This document shows, one piece after another, positions 23,716 through 31,939 of a stretch of DNA of 64,000 nt. The notes under the pieces were generated by a model, which saw only the letters and a program-made list of their open reading frames with translations, was not told the origin of the DNA and did not search any database. Positions within the stretch are counted from its first letter, which is position 1; every line of letters starts with the position of its first letter. The translations under genes were made by a program, and so were the position numbers. Source of the DNA: Microbacterium festucae (GTDB lineage: Bacteria > Actinomycetota > Actinomycetes > Actinomycetales > Microbacteriaceae); assembly GCF_025421715.1 (NCBI RefSeq), contig NZ_JAOEFC010000001.1, forward strand, positions 1,240,001 to 1,304,000, written 5' to 3'.

Positions 23716-24638
23716 ACCGGCCGCGGCGCCGCTCGCGCCGCCCGCGCCGGGCGAACCCCGCCCCCGCGGCCCCGGCCGCCGCGGCGCCGGTGATCGCGCC
23801 GGCGTGGGCGGGCGCTCCCCGCGGCGCGGTGCGCTGGACGGTCGCCGGCCTCGCGGTGGCCGCGGTGCTGGCGATGTCGACCCTCGACCCGGCGGTCTTC
23901 CTCGTCGCCGAGCCCGCGTTCTGGCTGATCCTGCTGGCCGGCACCGGCGGCGGCGGACTCGTGGCCTCGCTGCGGATGGCCGCCTTCCCCATCGAGGCCA
24001 TCGTGCGGCACGAGCGCGCGCGGGGCGCCGGGGGTGCGGGCGCCGGGGCTGCGGGTGCCGGGGCTTCGGGTTCCGCCGGGGTCGGCGCCGCGGCATCCGG
24101 GTCGCGGTGGCAGGCGGTGTTCGGCGTGCTCCTGACCCGCACCGGCGGCGACGCCGTCTGGGCGGTGATCATCGTGACCGTCGGGATGGTGGGCCGCTCG
24201 CTCATCGCCGGGATGCTCAGCGGGTGGTCGCCCGAGAGCATCCGCAGCATCATCATCACCCCGCTCATGGCGCTCATGACCTTCGCGGGCATGTGGATCG
24301 CCGGGGTGCTGATCGTGCTCACGGTCACCCTGCTGCGGGGGCTGCAGCGCCTGCGCCGCGCCGGGCGCACGGTGCCGGCGGCGGTGCTGTGGACGGTCGG
24401 GGTCTTCGCCGGGCTCGCACTGTTCGTGCCGAGCCTGCTGGCCGTGGGCCTCTCCGACACCTCTGGGGTGTCGGTGGACGGGCTCGACGCGTTCGTCACG
24501 TTCCTCGTCGGCGACGTGTGGCTCGAGCAGGCGTGGCAGGTCGTGCTGCTGTGGTGCGCGCGGATCGGCTTCGCCGTGATCGCCGTCAGCCTCGTGGGCG
24601 TCGTCGTCGCCCGCATCCGCACGTCCGACCAAAAGTAG
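23712..24638 (+). CDS. Membrane protein of unknown function
   Basis: 308 residues. The N-terminus is basic and Ala/Pro-rich (residues 1-40) and is followed by about six hydrophobic segments (roughly 42-60, 65-85, 150-172, 190-215, 232-252 and 285-303). A Gly/Ala-rich low-complexity loop lies near residues 100-125. No family is recognised. The 4-bp overlap with the upstream hydrolase gene suggests a shared role, possibly handling a lipid-like molecule, but that is speculation. Confidence 0.7.
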   Translation: MNRPRRRSRRPRRANPAPAAPAAAAPVIAPAWAGAPRGAVRWTVAGLAVAAVLAMSTLDPAVFLVAEPAFWLILLAGTGGGGLVASLRMAAFPIEAIVRHERARGAGGAGAGAAGAGASGSAGVGAAASGSRWQAVFGVLLTRTGGDAVWAVIIVTVGMVGRSLIAGMLSGWSPESIRSIIITPLMALMTFAGMWIAGVLIVLTVTLLRGLQRLRRAGRTVPAAVLWTVGVFAGLALFVPSLLAVGLSDTSGVSVDGLDAFVTFLVGDVWLEQAWQVVLLWCARIGFAVIAVSLVGVVVARIRTSDQK

Positions 24639-24647
24639 GCTGGGAGG

Positions 24648-25697
24648 ATGCACGGGGAATACAAGGTTCCGGGCGGCAAGCTCGTCGTCGTCGATCTCGA
24701 GGTGCGCGACGGGAGGATCTCCGACTTCCACCTCGCCGGCGACTTCTTCCTCGAACCCGACGACGCGCTGCTCGACATCGACGCGGCCGTCAACGGCCTG
24801 CCGGTCGAGACCGACGCCGCCGGCATCGCCGCCGCGGTGCGCGCCGCCCTCCCCGCGGGGGCGCAGCTGCTCGGCTTCACCCCCGACTCGGTGGGCACCG
24901 CCGTGCGCCGCGCGCTGGTGACCGCGCCCGGCTGGCGCGACTTCGACTGGGAGGTCGTGCACGACGCGGCCGTCTCGCCGCGGATGAACCTCGCCCTCGA
25001 CGAGGTGCTCACCACCCGCGTGGGCGACGGCCGCCGCAAGCCCACCCTGCGCATCTGGGAGTGGGACGAGTCGGCCGTGGTGATCGGATCGTTCCAGTCG
25101 CTGCGCAACGAGGTCGACCCCGACGGCGCGAAGCGGCACGGCTTCGACGTCGTGCGGCGCATCTCGGGCGGTGGCGCGATGCTCATGGCGGCGGGCTCCA
25201 TCGTCACCTACTCGCTCTACGTCCCGGCATCCCTCGTGGCCGGGATGACCTTCGCCGACTCGTACGCCTTCCTCGACGACTGGGTGCTGCAGGCGCTGCG
25301 CTCGCTCGGCATCGATGCGGTGTACCAGCCGCTCAACGACATCGCCTCGCCGTCGGGGAAGATCGGCGGTGCGGCGCAGAAGCGCCTCGCCAACGGCGGG
25401 GTGCTGCACCACGCGACCCTGTCGTACGACATGGACGGCCAGGTCATGACCGAGGTGCTGCGCATCGGTCGAGAGAAGCTCAGCGACAAGGGCACCGCGT
25501 CGGCCGCCAAGCGCGTCGACCCCCTGCGCAGCCAGACCGGCCTGCCGCGCGCGGCCATCATCGAGCGGTTCGTCGAGGCGTTCTCGACGCTCTACGGCGC
25601 CGAGCCCGGGCACGTCACCGACGAGGAGTACGCCGAGGCCGAAGCCCTCGTCGAGTCGAAGTTCGCGACCGACGCGTGGCTGCGCCGGGTGCCGTGA
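24648..25697 (+). CDS. Lipoate--protein ligase-like protein with N-terminal accessory domain
   Basis: 349 residues. The catalytic part (about 100-349) belongs to the LplA/LipM cofactor-transferase family: DEVLTTRVGDGRRKP, RRISGGGAMLMAAGSIVTY and the lysine Lys238 in SPSGKIGGAAQKR that binds the lipoyl-adenylate carboxyl. The first 95 residues (GEYKVPGGKLVVVDLEVRDG, then HLAGDFFLEPDDALLDID) resemble the small accessory domain that sits at the C-terminus of E. coli LplA, so the order is swapped. It would attach lipoate to 2-oxoacid dehydrogenase or glycine cleavage proteins. It overlaps the methyltransferase gene by 4 bp. Confidence 0.82.
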   Translation: MHGEYKVPGGKLVVVDLEVRDGRISDFHLAGDFFLEPDDALLDIDAAVNGLPVETDAAGIAAAVRAALPAGAQLLGFTPDSVGTAVRRALVTAPGWRDFDWEVVHDAAVSPRMNLALDEVLTTRVGDGRRKPTLRIWEWDESAVVIGSFQSLRNEVDPDGAKRHGFDVVRRISGGGAMLMAAGSIVTYSLYVPASLVAGMTFADSYAFLDDWVLQALRSLGIDAVYQPLNDIASPSGKIGGAAQKRLANGGVLHHATLSYDMDGQVMTEVLRIGREKLSDKGTASAAKRVDPLRSQTGLPRAAIIERFVEAFSTLYGAEPGHVTDEEYAEAEALVESKFATDAWLRRVP

Positions 25698-26653
25698 CCG
25701 CAGGCGGCGCCCCCGGCGCGGTGGGGCCCGGGGCGGTGCCGCGGGGGCGGATCGAGATCCGCGAGGGCGACAACCTCGCCGTGGCCGCGGGGCTGGCCAG
25801 CGGCTCGTTCACCCTCGTCTACCTCGATCCGCCGTTCAACACCGGCCGTTCGCAGGGCCGTGCCGTCGAGTCGGCCGTCGCAACTCCTCCGATCCTCTCG
25901 CCCGCGACGGGCGACGCCGCGGGATCACGCGGCACAGCGTCCGGCGAGGGCGCGGAATGGAGGAGTTCTGCGGACGGTCCTGTGAAGACCGGCTTCCGCG
26001 GCACCAGCTACGCGCGCCTGAAGGGGCAGCTGCGGCAGTACGACGACCGGTTCGACGACTACTGGGACTACCTCGAGCCGCGCCTGCGCGAGGCCTGGCG
26101 GCTGCTCGCCGACGACGGCACGCTGTACCTGCACCTCGACTACCGCGAGGCGCATTACGCCAAGGTGCTGCTGGACGCACTGGTCGGGCGCGACAAGTTC
26201 CTCAACGAGCTGATCTGGGCCTACGACTACGGCGCCAAGAGCCGCCGCCGCTGGCCCACCAAGCACGACACGATCCTCGTCTACGTCAAAGACCCCGCGC
26301 GCTACTGGTTCGACTCCGACGCGGTCGACCGCGAGCCCTACATGGCCCCGGGGCTGGTGACGGCCGAGAAGGCGGCGCGCGGAAAGCTCCCCACCGACGT
26401 GTGGTGGCACACGATCGTGCCCACGAGCGGCCGCGAGAAGACGGGCTACCCGACCCAGAAGCCCGAGGGCATCCTGCGCCGCATCGTGCAGGCCTCCAGC
26501 CGCCCGGGCGACCGGGTGCTCGACCTGTTCGCCGGCAGCGGCACGACCGGCGCGGTCGCCGCGGCACTCGGTCGCGACGCGGTGCTCGTCGACGCCAGTC
26601 CCGATGCGGTCGCCGTGATGCGCCGACGGATGCCGGATGCCGTGGTGATCTGA
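25694..26653 (+). CDS. DNA methyltransferase (N6-adenine/N4-cytosine type), no restriction partner
   Basis: 319 residues from the GTG at 25694, overlapping the ligase stop (GTGA). The catalytic motif DPPFNTG (Asp45) comes first and the AdoMet-binding motif DLFAGSGTTG (277-286) comes last, the order of beta-class amino methyltransferases. A further conserved segment is KHDTILVYVKDP. Between residues 52 and 100 lies a Ser/Ala/Gly-rich insertion (from about TGRSQGRAVESAV) that looks unstructured. No restriction endonuclease gene is next to it, so it may be a solitary regulator-type methylase. The target sequence is unknown. Confidence 0.85.
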   Translation: MTAGGAPGAVGPGAVPRGRIEIREGDNLAVAAGLASGSFTLVYLDPPFNTGRSQGRAVESAVATPPILSPATGDAAGSRGTASGEGAEWRSSADGPVKTGFRGTSYARLKGQLRQYDDRFDDYWDYLEPRLREAWRLLADDGTLYLHLDYREAHYAKVLLDALVGRDKFLNELIWAYDYGAKSRRRWPTKHDTILVYVKDPARYWFDSDAVDREPYMAPGLVTAEKAARGKLPTDVWWHTIVPTSGREKTGYPTQKPEGILRRIVQASSRPGDRVLDLFAGSGTTGAVAAALGRDAVLVDASPDAVAVMRRRMPDAVVI

Positions 26654-26678
26654 CTCGGGCGGTCCGCGGGTGCCGGGC

Positions 26679-27263
26679 TCAGGCGGGTGCGCCGGGCTCC
26701 GCGCCGCCGGGGCGCAGCAGGGCGAAGAAGGTCTCCAGGGTCGCGGCCATGTCGACCGACGGGTCGAGCAGCCACTGCAGCTGCAGTCCGTCGGTGACCG
26801 CCTGGATGAGCCGCGCGACGGCTTCGGGGTCGGCGGCGGGCACGCCCGAGGCGATGACGGATGCGGTCAGCTCGGCGCGCAGCGCGGCGCTGCGCCCCAG
26901 GAAGTATTCGTGCGCCGGATGCCGGGGGTCGGCCGCATCGACGGCGAGGCGCGAGAAGAGTTCGACGAGCCCGGGCACCTCGGCGTTGTGGCGCACGACC
27001 CGCAGGAACGCGGCCTCGGGGTCGGCTGCAGCGCCGGCGGAGGTGAGCTGGTCGAGCTCGTCGCGCTTGCGCAGGATCTCGGTGAACAGCTCCTCCTTCG
27101 AGTCGAAGTAGTGCAGGAGGCCGGCCTGGCTGAGGCCCACGGCCTCGGCGATCTCCTTCACCGACGCGCCGCGCACGCCCTGTCGGCCCACGACGTCGAG
27201 CGCGCGCGTGAGGATCTCCTCGCGCTTGGCGATGCCCTTCGCGTACGACCCCCGCTGTGCCAT
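26679..27263 (-). CDS. TetR-family regulator next to the GH3 beta-glucosidase
   Basis: 194 residues. The DNA-binding domain reads KREEILTRALDVVGRQGVRG and VKEIAEAVGLSQAGLLHYFD, a clear TetR helix-turn-helix, followed by KEELFTEILRKRDEL. The C-terminal part has the length typical of TetR_C domains of sugar- or drug-linked regulators. It is divergent from the beta-glucosidase gene with a 89-bp gap, and the inverted AAACC/GGTTT repeat inside the shared promoter is the likely operator. The inducer could be a glucoside; that is inference. Confidence 0.88.
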   Translation of the reverse strand: MAQRGSYAKGIAKREEILTRALDVVGRQGVRGASVKEIAEAVGLSQAGLLHYFDSKEELFTEILRKRDELDQLTSAGAAADPEAAFLRVVRHNAEVPGLVELFSRLAVDAADPRHPAHEYFLGRSAALRAELTASVIASGVPAADPEAVARLIQAVTDGLQLQWLLDPSVDMAATLETFFALLRPGGAEPGAPA

Positions 27264-27286
27264 GCAGTCAGTAAAGCGGAGATCGC

Positions 27287-27319
27287 TTGATATTGAAAAC
27301 CGAGCGGAATAAGGTTTCT
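27287..27319 (+). promoter_or_regulatory. Promoter of the GH3 gene with inverted repeat
   Basis: TTGATA (27287-27292), 17-bp spacer, TAAGGT (27310-27315). GAAAACC (27295-27301) and GGTTTC (27314-27319) form an inverted repeat across the spacer and -10 box, a usual place for a TetR-type repressor. The upstream in-frame start at 27287 lies on the -35 box and is rejected. Confidence 0.55.
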
Positions 27320-27352
27320 GTCACGGACAGCGCTGCCCCCGGAAGGAACACC

Positions 27353-29611
27353 ATGGCCCACATCTCGGCATCCGATCTCACCCTCGAGGAGAAGGCGTCG
27401 CTGACCAGCGGCGCGAGCTTCTGGTACACCAAGCCGATCGAACGCGTGGGCCTGCCCGCGGTCATGGTCACCGACGGCCCGCACGGTCTGCGCAAGCAGC
27501 GCGAGGGCGGCGACCACCTCGGCATGGGCGATTCGGTGCCCGCCACCTGCTTCCCGCCCGCCGTGGGACTCGGCTCGTCGTGGGACGTCGATCTCATCGA
27601 GCGGGTCGGCGTCGCCCTCGGCGTCGAGACGTCGATCGAGAACGTGGCGGTGCTGCTGGGCCCCGGCATCAACATCAAGCGCTCGCCGCTGTGCGGCCGC
27701 AACTTCGAGTACCTCTCCGAAGACCCGATCGTCTCGGGTGTGCTCGGCGCGGCGCTCGTGCGCGGCATCCAGTCGCAGGGGGTCGGCACGTCGCTCAAGC
27801 ACTTCGCCGCCAACAACCAGGAAGACGACCGCATGCGGGTCAGCTCCGACGTCGACCCGCGGCCGCTGCGCGAGATCTACCTGCGCGGGTTCGAGCGGGT
27901 CGTGAAGGACGCCCAGCCGTGGACCGTGATGTGCGCCTACAACAAGATCAACGGCGTCTACGCCTCGGAGGACCCGTGGCTGCTGACGCAGGTGCTGCGC
28001 GACGACTGGGGCTTCGAGGGGCTCGTCGTCTCGGACTGGGGCGCCGTCAACGACCGCGTCGCCGGGCTTCCGGCCGGTCTCGACCTCGAGATGCCGTCGT
28101 CGAACGGCGTCACCGATCGGCAGCTGGTGGATGCCGTCGCCGCCGGCACCCTCGACGAGGCCGCGCTCGACGTCGCCGCGCAGCGCGTGATCGACCTGGT
28201 CGAGAAGGCGCAGGCCGGGGCGGGCCGCATCGCCGGGCCGCTCGATGTCGACGCCCACCACGCCCTCGCCCGCGAGGCGGCGGGCCGCTCGATCGTGCTG
28301 CTGCAGAACGAGGGCGACCTGCTGCCGCTGCGCCGCGACGCGAAGATCGCCGTGGTCGGCGCCTTCGCCGAGAAGCCCCGGTACCAGGGTGCCGGGTCGT
28401 CGATGATCAACCCGACCCGCCTCGATGATGCGCTCACCGCTGTTCGCGGTGCGGCGAGCGGCGAGGTCGCCTACGCCCCCGGTTTCAGCGTCGCCCCGGC
28501 CGCCACTGACGACGAGCAGCAGACCCTGCGCGCCGAGGCGGTGGCCGCCGCCGCCGGCGCCGACGTGATCGTCGCCTTCCTCGGCCTTCCCGCCCGCATC
28601 GAGTCGGAGGGCTACGACCGCACCGACATCGACCTGCCCGCCGAGCAGCTCGCCCTGCTCGACGCGCTGCTGGAGGTCACGCCGAACGTGGTCGTCGTGC
28701 TGTCCAACGGCGGCGTGGTCGCCCTGCCGTTCGCCGACCGCGTGCCGGCGATCGTCGAGGCGTGGCTGCTGGGCCAGGCGGGCGGCTCCGCGACCGCCGA
28801 CGTGCTCTTCGGCGACGTGAATCCGTCGGGCAAGCTCACCGAGACGGTCCCGGTGCGGCTGTCGGACACCCCCGCGTTCCTCGACTTCCCCGGCGAGTTC
28901 GGCCACGTGCGCTACGGCGAGGGCCTGTTCGTCGGCTACCGCTGGTACGACGCGCGCGGCCTCGAGGTCGCTTTCCCGTTCGGCCACGGCCTGTCGTACA
29001 CGACGTTCTCGTACGGCCAGGCGACGGCATCCGTCGGGGCGGACGGCGACGTGACGGTGACGGTCCCGGTGACCAACACCGGCGCGGTGGCCGGCCGCGA
29101 GGTCGTGCAGGTCTACACCTCGCGGGGCGCCTCGATCGTGCAGCGTGCGCCCCGCGAGCTCAAGGCGTTCGCATCCGTCGCACTCGAGGCCGGGCAGACC
29201 CGCGAGGTGACCGTGACGGTGCGCCGCGCCGACCTCGCCTACTGGGACGTGCGCGTCGACCGCTGGGTCGTCGAGGGCGGTGCCTACGCGGTCGAGGTGG
29301 GCGCCTCGAGCCGCGACATCCGCGCCACGGCGACCGTCGAGATCGAGGGGGATGCCGTCTCGGTGCCGCTCAGCCGCGAGTCGAGCCTCGGCGAGGTGAT
29401 GGCGCACCCGGTGGCGGGGCCGGTCATCCAGCAGGCGATCGCCCAGATGATGCAGGGCATGGAGGGCGTCGCCGACATCATGCCCGAGGGCGTCGACCCG
29501 ACCGCGATGATGGCCTCGTTCCCCTTCGGCCGCATCTCGATGATGGCCGGCGACGCGGCCACCCCCGAGATGATCGACGGCATCATCGCCATGGCCAACG
29601 CCCCGCGCTGA
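27353..29611 (+). CDS. Beta-glucosidase, family GH3
   Basis: 752 residues from the ATG at 27353, preceded by GGAAGGA. The N-terminal catalytic barrel has VTDGPHGLRKQ, LKHFAANNQEDDRM and the nucleophile Asp228 in GLVVSDWGAVND. The second domain begins around residue 300 (SIVLLQNEGDLLPLR) and a C-terminal fibronectin-like domain covers about 560-660. The last 90 residues extend beyond the usual end and are Met/Ala-rich. No signal peptide is seen, so it is probably cytoplasmic. It hydrolyses beta-linked glucose or xylose at non-reducing ends; the precise substrate is open. Confidence 0.92.
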   Translation: MAHISASDLTLEEKASLTSGASFWYTKPIERVGLPAVMVTDGPHGLRKQREGGDHLGMGDSVPATCFPPAVGLGSSWDVDLIERVGVALGVETSIENVAVLLGPGINIKRSPLCGRNFEYLSEDPIVSGVLGAALVRGIQSQGVGTSLKHFAANNQEDDRMRVSSDVDPRPLREIYLRGFERVVKDAQPWTVMCAYNKINGVYASEDPWLLTQVLRDDWGFEGLVVSDWGAVNDRVAGLPAGLDLEMPSSNGVTDRQLVDAVAAGTLDEAALDVAAQRVIDLVEKAQAGAGRIAGPLDVDAHHALAREAAGRSIVLLQNEGDLLPLRRDAKIAVVGAFAEKPRYQGAGSSMINPTRLDDALTAVRGAASGEVAYAPGFSVAPAATDDEQQTLRAEAVAAAAGADVIVAFLGLPARIESEGYDRTDIDLPAEQLALLDALLEVTPNVVVVLSNGGVVALPFADRVPAIVEAWLLGQAGGSATADVLFGDVNPSGKLTETVPVRLSDTPAFLDFPGEFGHVRYGEGLFVGYRWYDARGLEVAFPFGHGLSYTTFSYGQATASVGADGDVTVTVPVTNTGAVAGREVVQVYTSRGASIVQRAPRELKAFASVALEAGQTREVTVTVRRADLAYWDVRVDRWVVEGGAYAVEVGASSRDIRATATVEIEGDAVSVPLSRESSLGEVMAHPVAGPVIQQAIAQMMQGMEGVADIMPEGVDPTAMMASFPFGRISMMAGDAATPEMIDGIIAMANAPR

Positions 29612-29677
29612 CGGCGGGGGCGGGGCGTCGGGCGCTCTGAGTGCTCAGGCGCTGTCGGGTCGGTGCGCTGTCCGCTG

Positions 29678-29762
29678 CGCCGAGTGCACGGGTTGTCGCC
29701 CAGTGCACGGGGTGCGGGCGCGTGCAAGGTCGTGCGCTCGGCGGGAGGTCGTGCACTCGGCG
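29678..29762. repeat. Nested palindromic element, copy 4
   Basis: GCCGAGTGCACGG, CCCAGTGCACGG, spacer GTGCGGGCGCGTGCAAG, then CGTGCGCTCGGCGG and CGTGCACTCGGCGG. Outer halves are perfect reverse complements. Confidence 0.9.
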
Positions 29763-29900
29763 GATGGCGGGGTGGCGGGTGGAGGGGTGGCGGTTGACGG
29801 GTCACCGGATGCCGGGTGGCGGGGTGGCAGGACGCCGGTCACCGGATGCCGTCGGGCCTCAAGTTGCGTGATGCGGGGAGCCCTGTGCCGATGCTCTCTG

Positions 29901-29985
29901 CGCCGAGTGCACGGCTTGTCACCCAGTGCACGGGGTGCGGGCGTGTGCAAGGTCGTGCGCTCGGCGGGAGGTCGTGCACTCGGCG
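29901..29985. repeat. Nested palindromic element, copy 5
   Basis: Almost identical to copy 4 in both half-sites and spacer (GTGCGGGCGTGTGCAAG), which suggests recent local duplication of a 223-bp segment. Confidence 0.9.
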
Positions 29986-30109
29986 GGTGGCGGGTGGCGG
30001 GTGGCGGGTGGCGGGTGGCGGGTGCCGCCCGCGCCGGGGCGCTCCAGCCCCGAGCCCGAGCCCGCGCCGGGGCGCTCCGGCCCCAGCCCCGAGCCCCAAC
30101 CCCCGGAGC

Positions 30110-31864
30110 TCAGACCTCGGTGTGGCCGAGGTCGAGGCCGGGGAGGAAGCGCACGTCGCCGGTGGCGGCGTGCAGCTCGAGCACGATGAGCTCGTTCGCG
30201 CCCGCGCGCACCAGCGGCGCCGGGATGTAGAGGGTGCGCTGCGGGCCGCGGGTCCAGTAGCGGCCGAGCGGGGCGCCGTTCCACCAGGCGACGCCCTTGC
30301 CGAAGTCGGCGGTGTCGAGGAACAGGTCGGCGGGCGCGTCGAGGTCGATGCGGGCGCGGGCGAACACGGGCCCGGCCAGCGGTCCGGTCGCCGGGGTCAG
30401 GGCGCCCCGCACGGGGGTGAGGTCGCCCAGCGCCAGCGGCAGCACCTGCCAGTCGTCGACGGCGGCGCCGCCCAGGGTGACGGGGCCGAGCAGCCCCTTG
30501 GCCTCGCCGATGCGCGGGCCGTAGTCCACGCGCCCCTGGTCTTCGACGAGCAGGTCGAGGGTCGCGGTGCCCGCCGCCGGCAGCGGGAGCCGGGTGTCGT
30601 GGTGGTCGCGGGCGAGCACGCCCACCGGGGCGCCGTCGAGCAGGGCGATCGCGCGGTCGCGCACCTCGCCCACCCGCAGCACCGCCGCAGACTCCAGCGA
30701 CACCCGGGTGCGGTACAGCGCGAAGCCGGTGTAGGCGCCCAGGTCGTCCATGGTCGGGGGTGCGGCGTGCGTGCTCCACGAGCCCAGCCGGTCGGCGACC
30801 TCGAGCAGCGGCATCCGTTCGGTGAAGGTCCCCGTCGGCAGCGGGGCCGGGGCGGATGCCGTGGGCACATCGGCCTCGTCGAGTTCGGTGTACCGGGCGA
30901 GCACCTCGCGGAAGGCCCAGTACTTGGCGGTCGGGTCGCCCGCCTCGTCGAGCGGGGCGTCGTAGTCGTAGCTGGTGGCGATCGGCTGATAGAGGCCCTT
31001 GTCGTTGGCGCCGTTGGTGAAGCCGGTGTTCGTGCCGCCGTGGAACATGTAGAGGTTCACCGAGGCTCCCGTCCGCAGCAGATCGTCGAGGTCGCCCGCC
31101 GACTGCGCGACGGGGGTGGTGTGGTGGTGGGTGCCCCAGCTGTCGAACCAGCCGTCCCAGAACTCCGCGCACATGAGGGGGCCGGTGGGCTGGTGGTGGC
31201 GGAGGGTCTCGAGGCGCTCGATCGAGCGCGAACCGAAGGATGCCGTCTTGTGCAGGCCCGGGATGCTGCCCGCCTCGAGCATGTCGGGCTGGGGCTGGTC
31301 GACGGTCGTGAACGGCACGGTGAGACCGATCGCCCGGTTCAGCTCGACGAGCTTGCGCAGGTACACCGGGTCGGCGCCGTACGCGCCGTATTCGTTCTCG
31401 ATCTGCACGAGCAGGATCGGGCCGCCGCGGTCGACCTGCCGGGGGACGAGCACCGGAGCCAGCTGCTGCAGGTAGCGCTCGATCGCGGCGAGGTACTGCG
31501 GCTCGTCGCGGCGCACGCCCACGGTGCCCGAGCGCAGCAGCCAGGCGGGCAGACCCCCGCCGTCCCATTCCGCGCAGATGTAGGGGCCGGGGCGCACGAT
31601 GGCGTGCATGCCCTCGGCGGCGATGTCGTCGAGGAACCGGCCCAGGTCGAGGCCGCCGGTGAGGTCGAAGACGTCTTCGTGGGGCGCGTGGGCGTTCCAG
31701 GCGACGTAGGTCTCGATGGTGTTCAGGCCCATCTGCCGCGCCTTGCGGATGCGGTCGCGCCACAGATCGGGGTGCACGCGGAAGTAGTGCAGCGCACCGG
31801 AGAGGATCTGCAGCGGCCGGCCGTCGAGCTCGAAGTGCTCGTCGCCGATGCGGAAGTCAGGCAT
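30110..31864 (-). CDS. Beta-galactosidase, family GH35
   Basis: 584 residues from the ATG at 31864, preceded by AAGGA; the longer frame adds only a chance Pro/Arg-rich leader. Family motifs: LSGALHYFRVHPDLWRDRI, the glycine-rich GPYICAEWDGGGLPAWLL, acid/base Glu158 in VQIENEYGAYG and nucleophile Glu234 in CAEFWDGWFDSWG. A beta-rich C-terminal half of about 230 residues follows the barrel. It lacks a signal peptide, so it should remove galactose from oligosaccharides delivered by the importer encoded just upstream. Galactan fragments are the likely source, and the galactose can enter the Leloir genes at 37640-42799. Confidence 0.92.
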   Translation of the reverse strand: MPDFRIGDEHFELDGRPLQILSGALHYFRVHPDLWRDRIRKARQMGLNTIETYVAWNAHAPHEDVFDLTGGLDLGRFLDDIAAEGMHAIVRPGPYICAEWDGGGLPAWLLRSGTVGVRRDEPQYLAAIERYLQQLAPVLVPRQVDRGGPILLVQIENEYGAYGADPVYLRKLVELNRAIGLTVPFTTVDQPQPDMLEAGSIPGLHKTASFGSRSIERLETLRHHQPTGPLMCAEFWDGWFDSWGTHHHTTPVAQSAGDLDDLLRTGASVNLYMFHGGTNTGFTNGANDKGLYQPIATSYDYDAPLDEAGDPTAKYWAFREVLARYTELDEADVPTASAPAPLPTGTFTERMPLLEVADRLGSWSTHAAPPTMDDLGAYTGFALYRTRVSLESAAVLRVGEVRDRAIALLDGAPVGVLARDHHDTRLPLPAAGTATLDLLVEDQGRVDYGPRIGEAKGLLGPVTLGGAAVDDWQVLPLALGDLTPVRGALTPATGPLAGPVFARARIDLDAPADLFLDTADFGKGVAWWNGAPLGRYWTRGPQRTLYIPAPLVRAGANELIVLELHAATGDVRFLPGLDLGHTEV

Positions 31865-31899
31865 GTGGGGGGTCCTTGCGTGCGCGGGTGAGCGGGGGA

Positions 31900-31931
31900 C
31901 CGGGTGCGGCCGCCGGGGCGGCCGCACCCGG
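31900..31931 (-). terminator. Perfect 14-bp hairpin between binding-protein and GH35 genes
   Basis: CCGGGTGCGGCCGC (31900-31913), loop CGGG, GCGGCCGCACCCGG (31918-31931). It lies 8 bp after the binding-protein stop. Stem length, 4-base loop and position copy the hairpin at 3957-3986. No T-run, so partial termination or message protection is more likely than a full stop. Confidence 0.75.
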
Positions 31932-31939
31932 GGGCGGGA

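Larger units (their letters stand above)
29612..30109. repeat. 498-bp gene-free region between convergent genes, mostly repeats
   Basis: No gene is supported. It holds nested palindromic element copies 4 (29678-29762) and 5 (29901-29985), which are nearly identical and 223 bp apart. Between them is GGATGCCGGGTGGCGGG-type simple sequence with two CACCGGATGCC words. After copy 5 comes a run of GGGTGGC units (about 29985-30030) and then a CCCGAGCCC/GGGGCGCTCC-rich part running to the GH35 stop. Confidence 0.85.

Noticed and set aside
27287..27352. Earlier start of the GH3 gene giving 22 extra residues
   Set aside because: Overlaps the predicted -35 and -10 boxes and has no ribosome site; the ATG at 27353 has GGAAGGA.
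29678..29985. Insertion sequence with terminal inverted repeats
   Set aside because: The inverted arms belong to 85-bp elements; no transposase frame lies between them.
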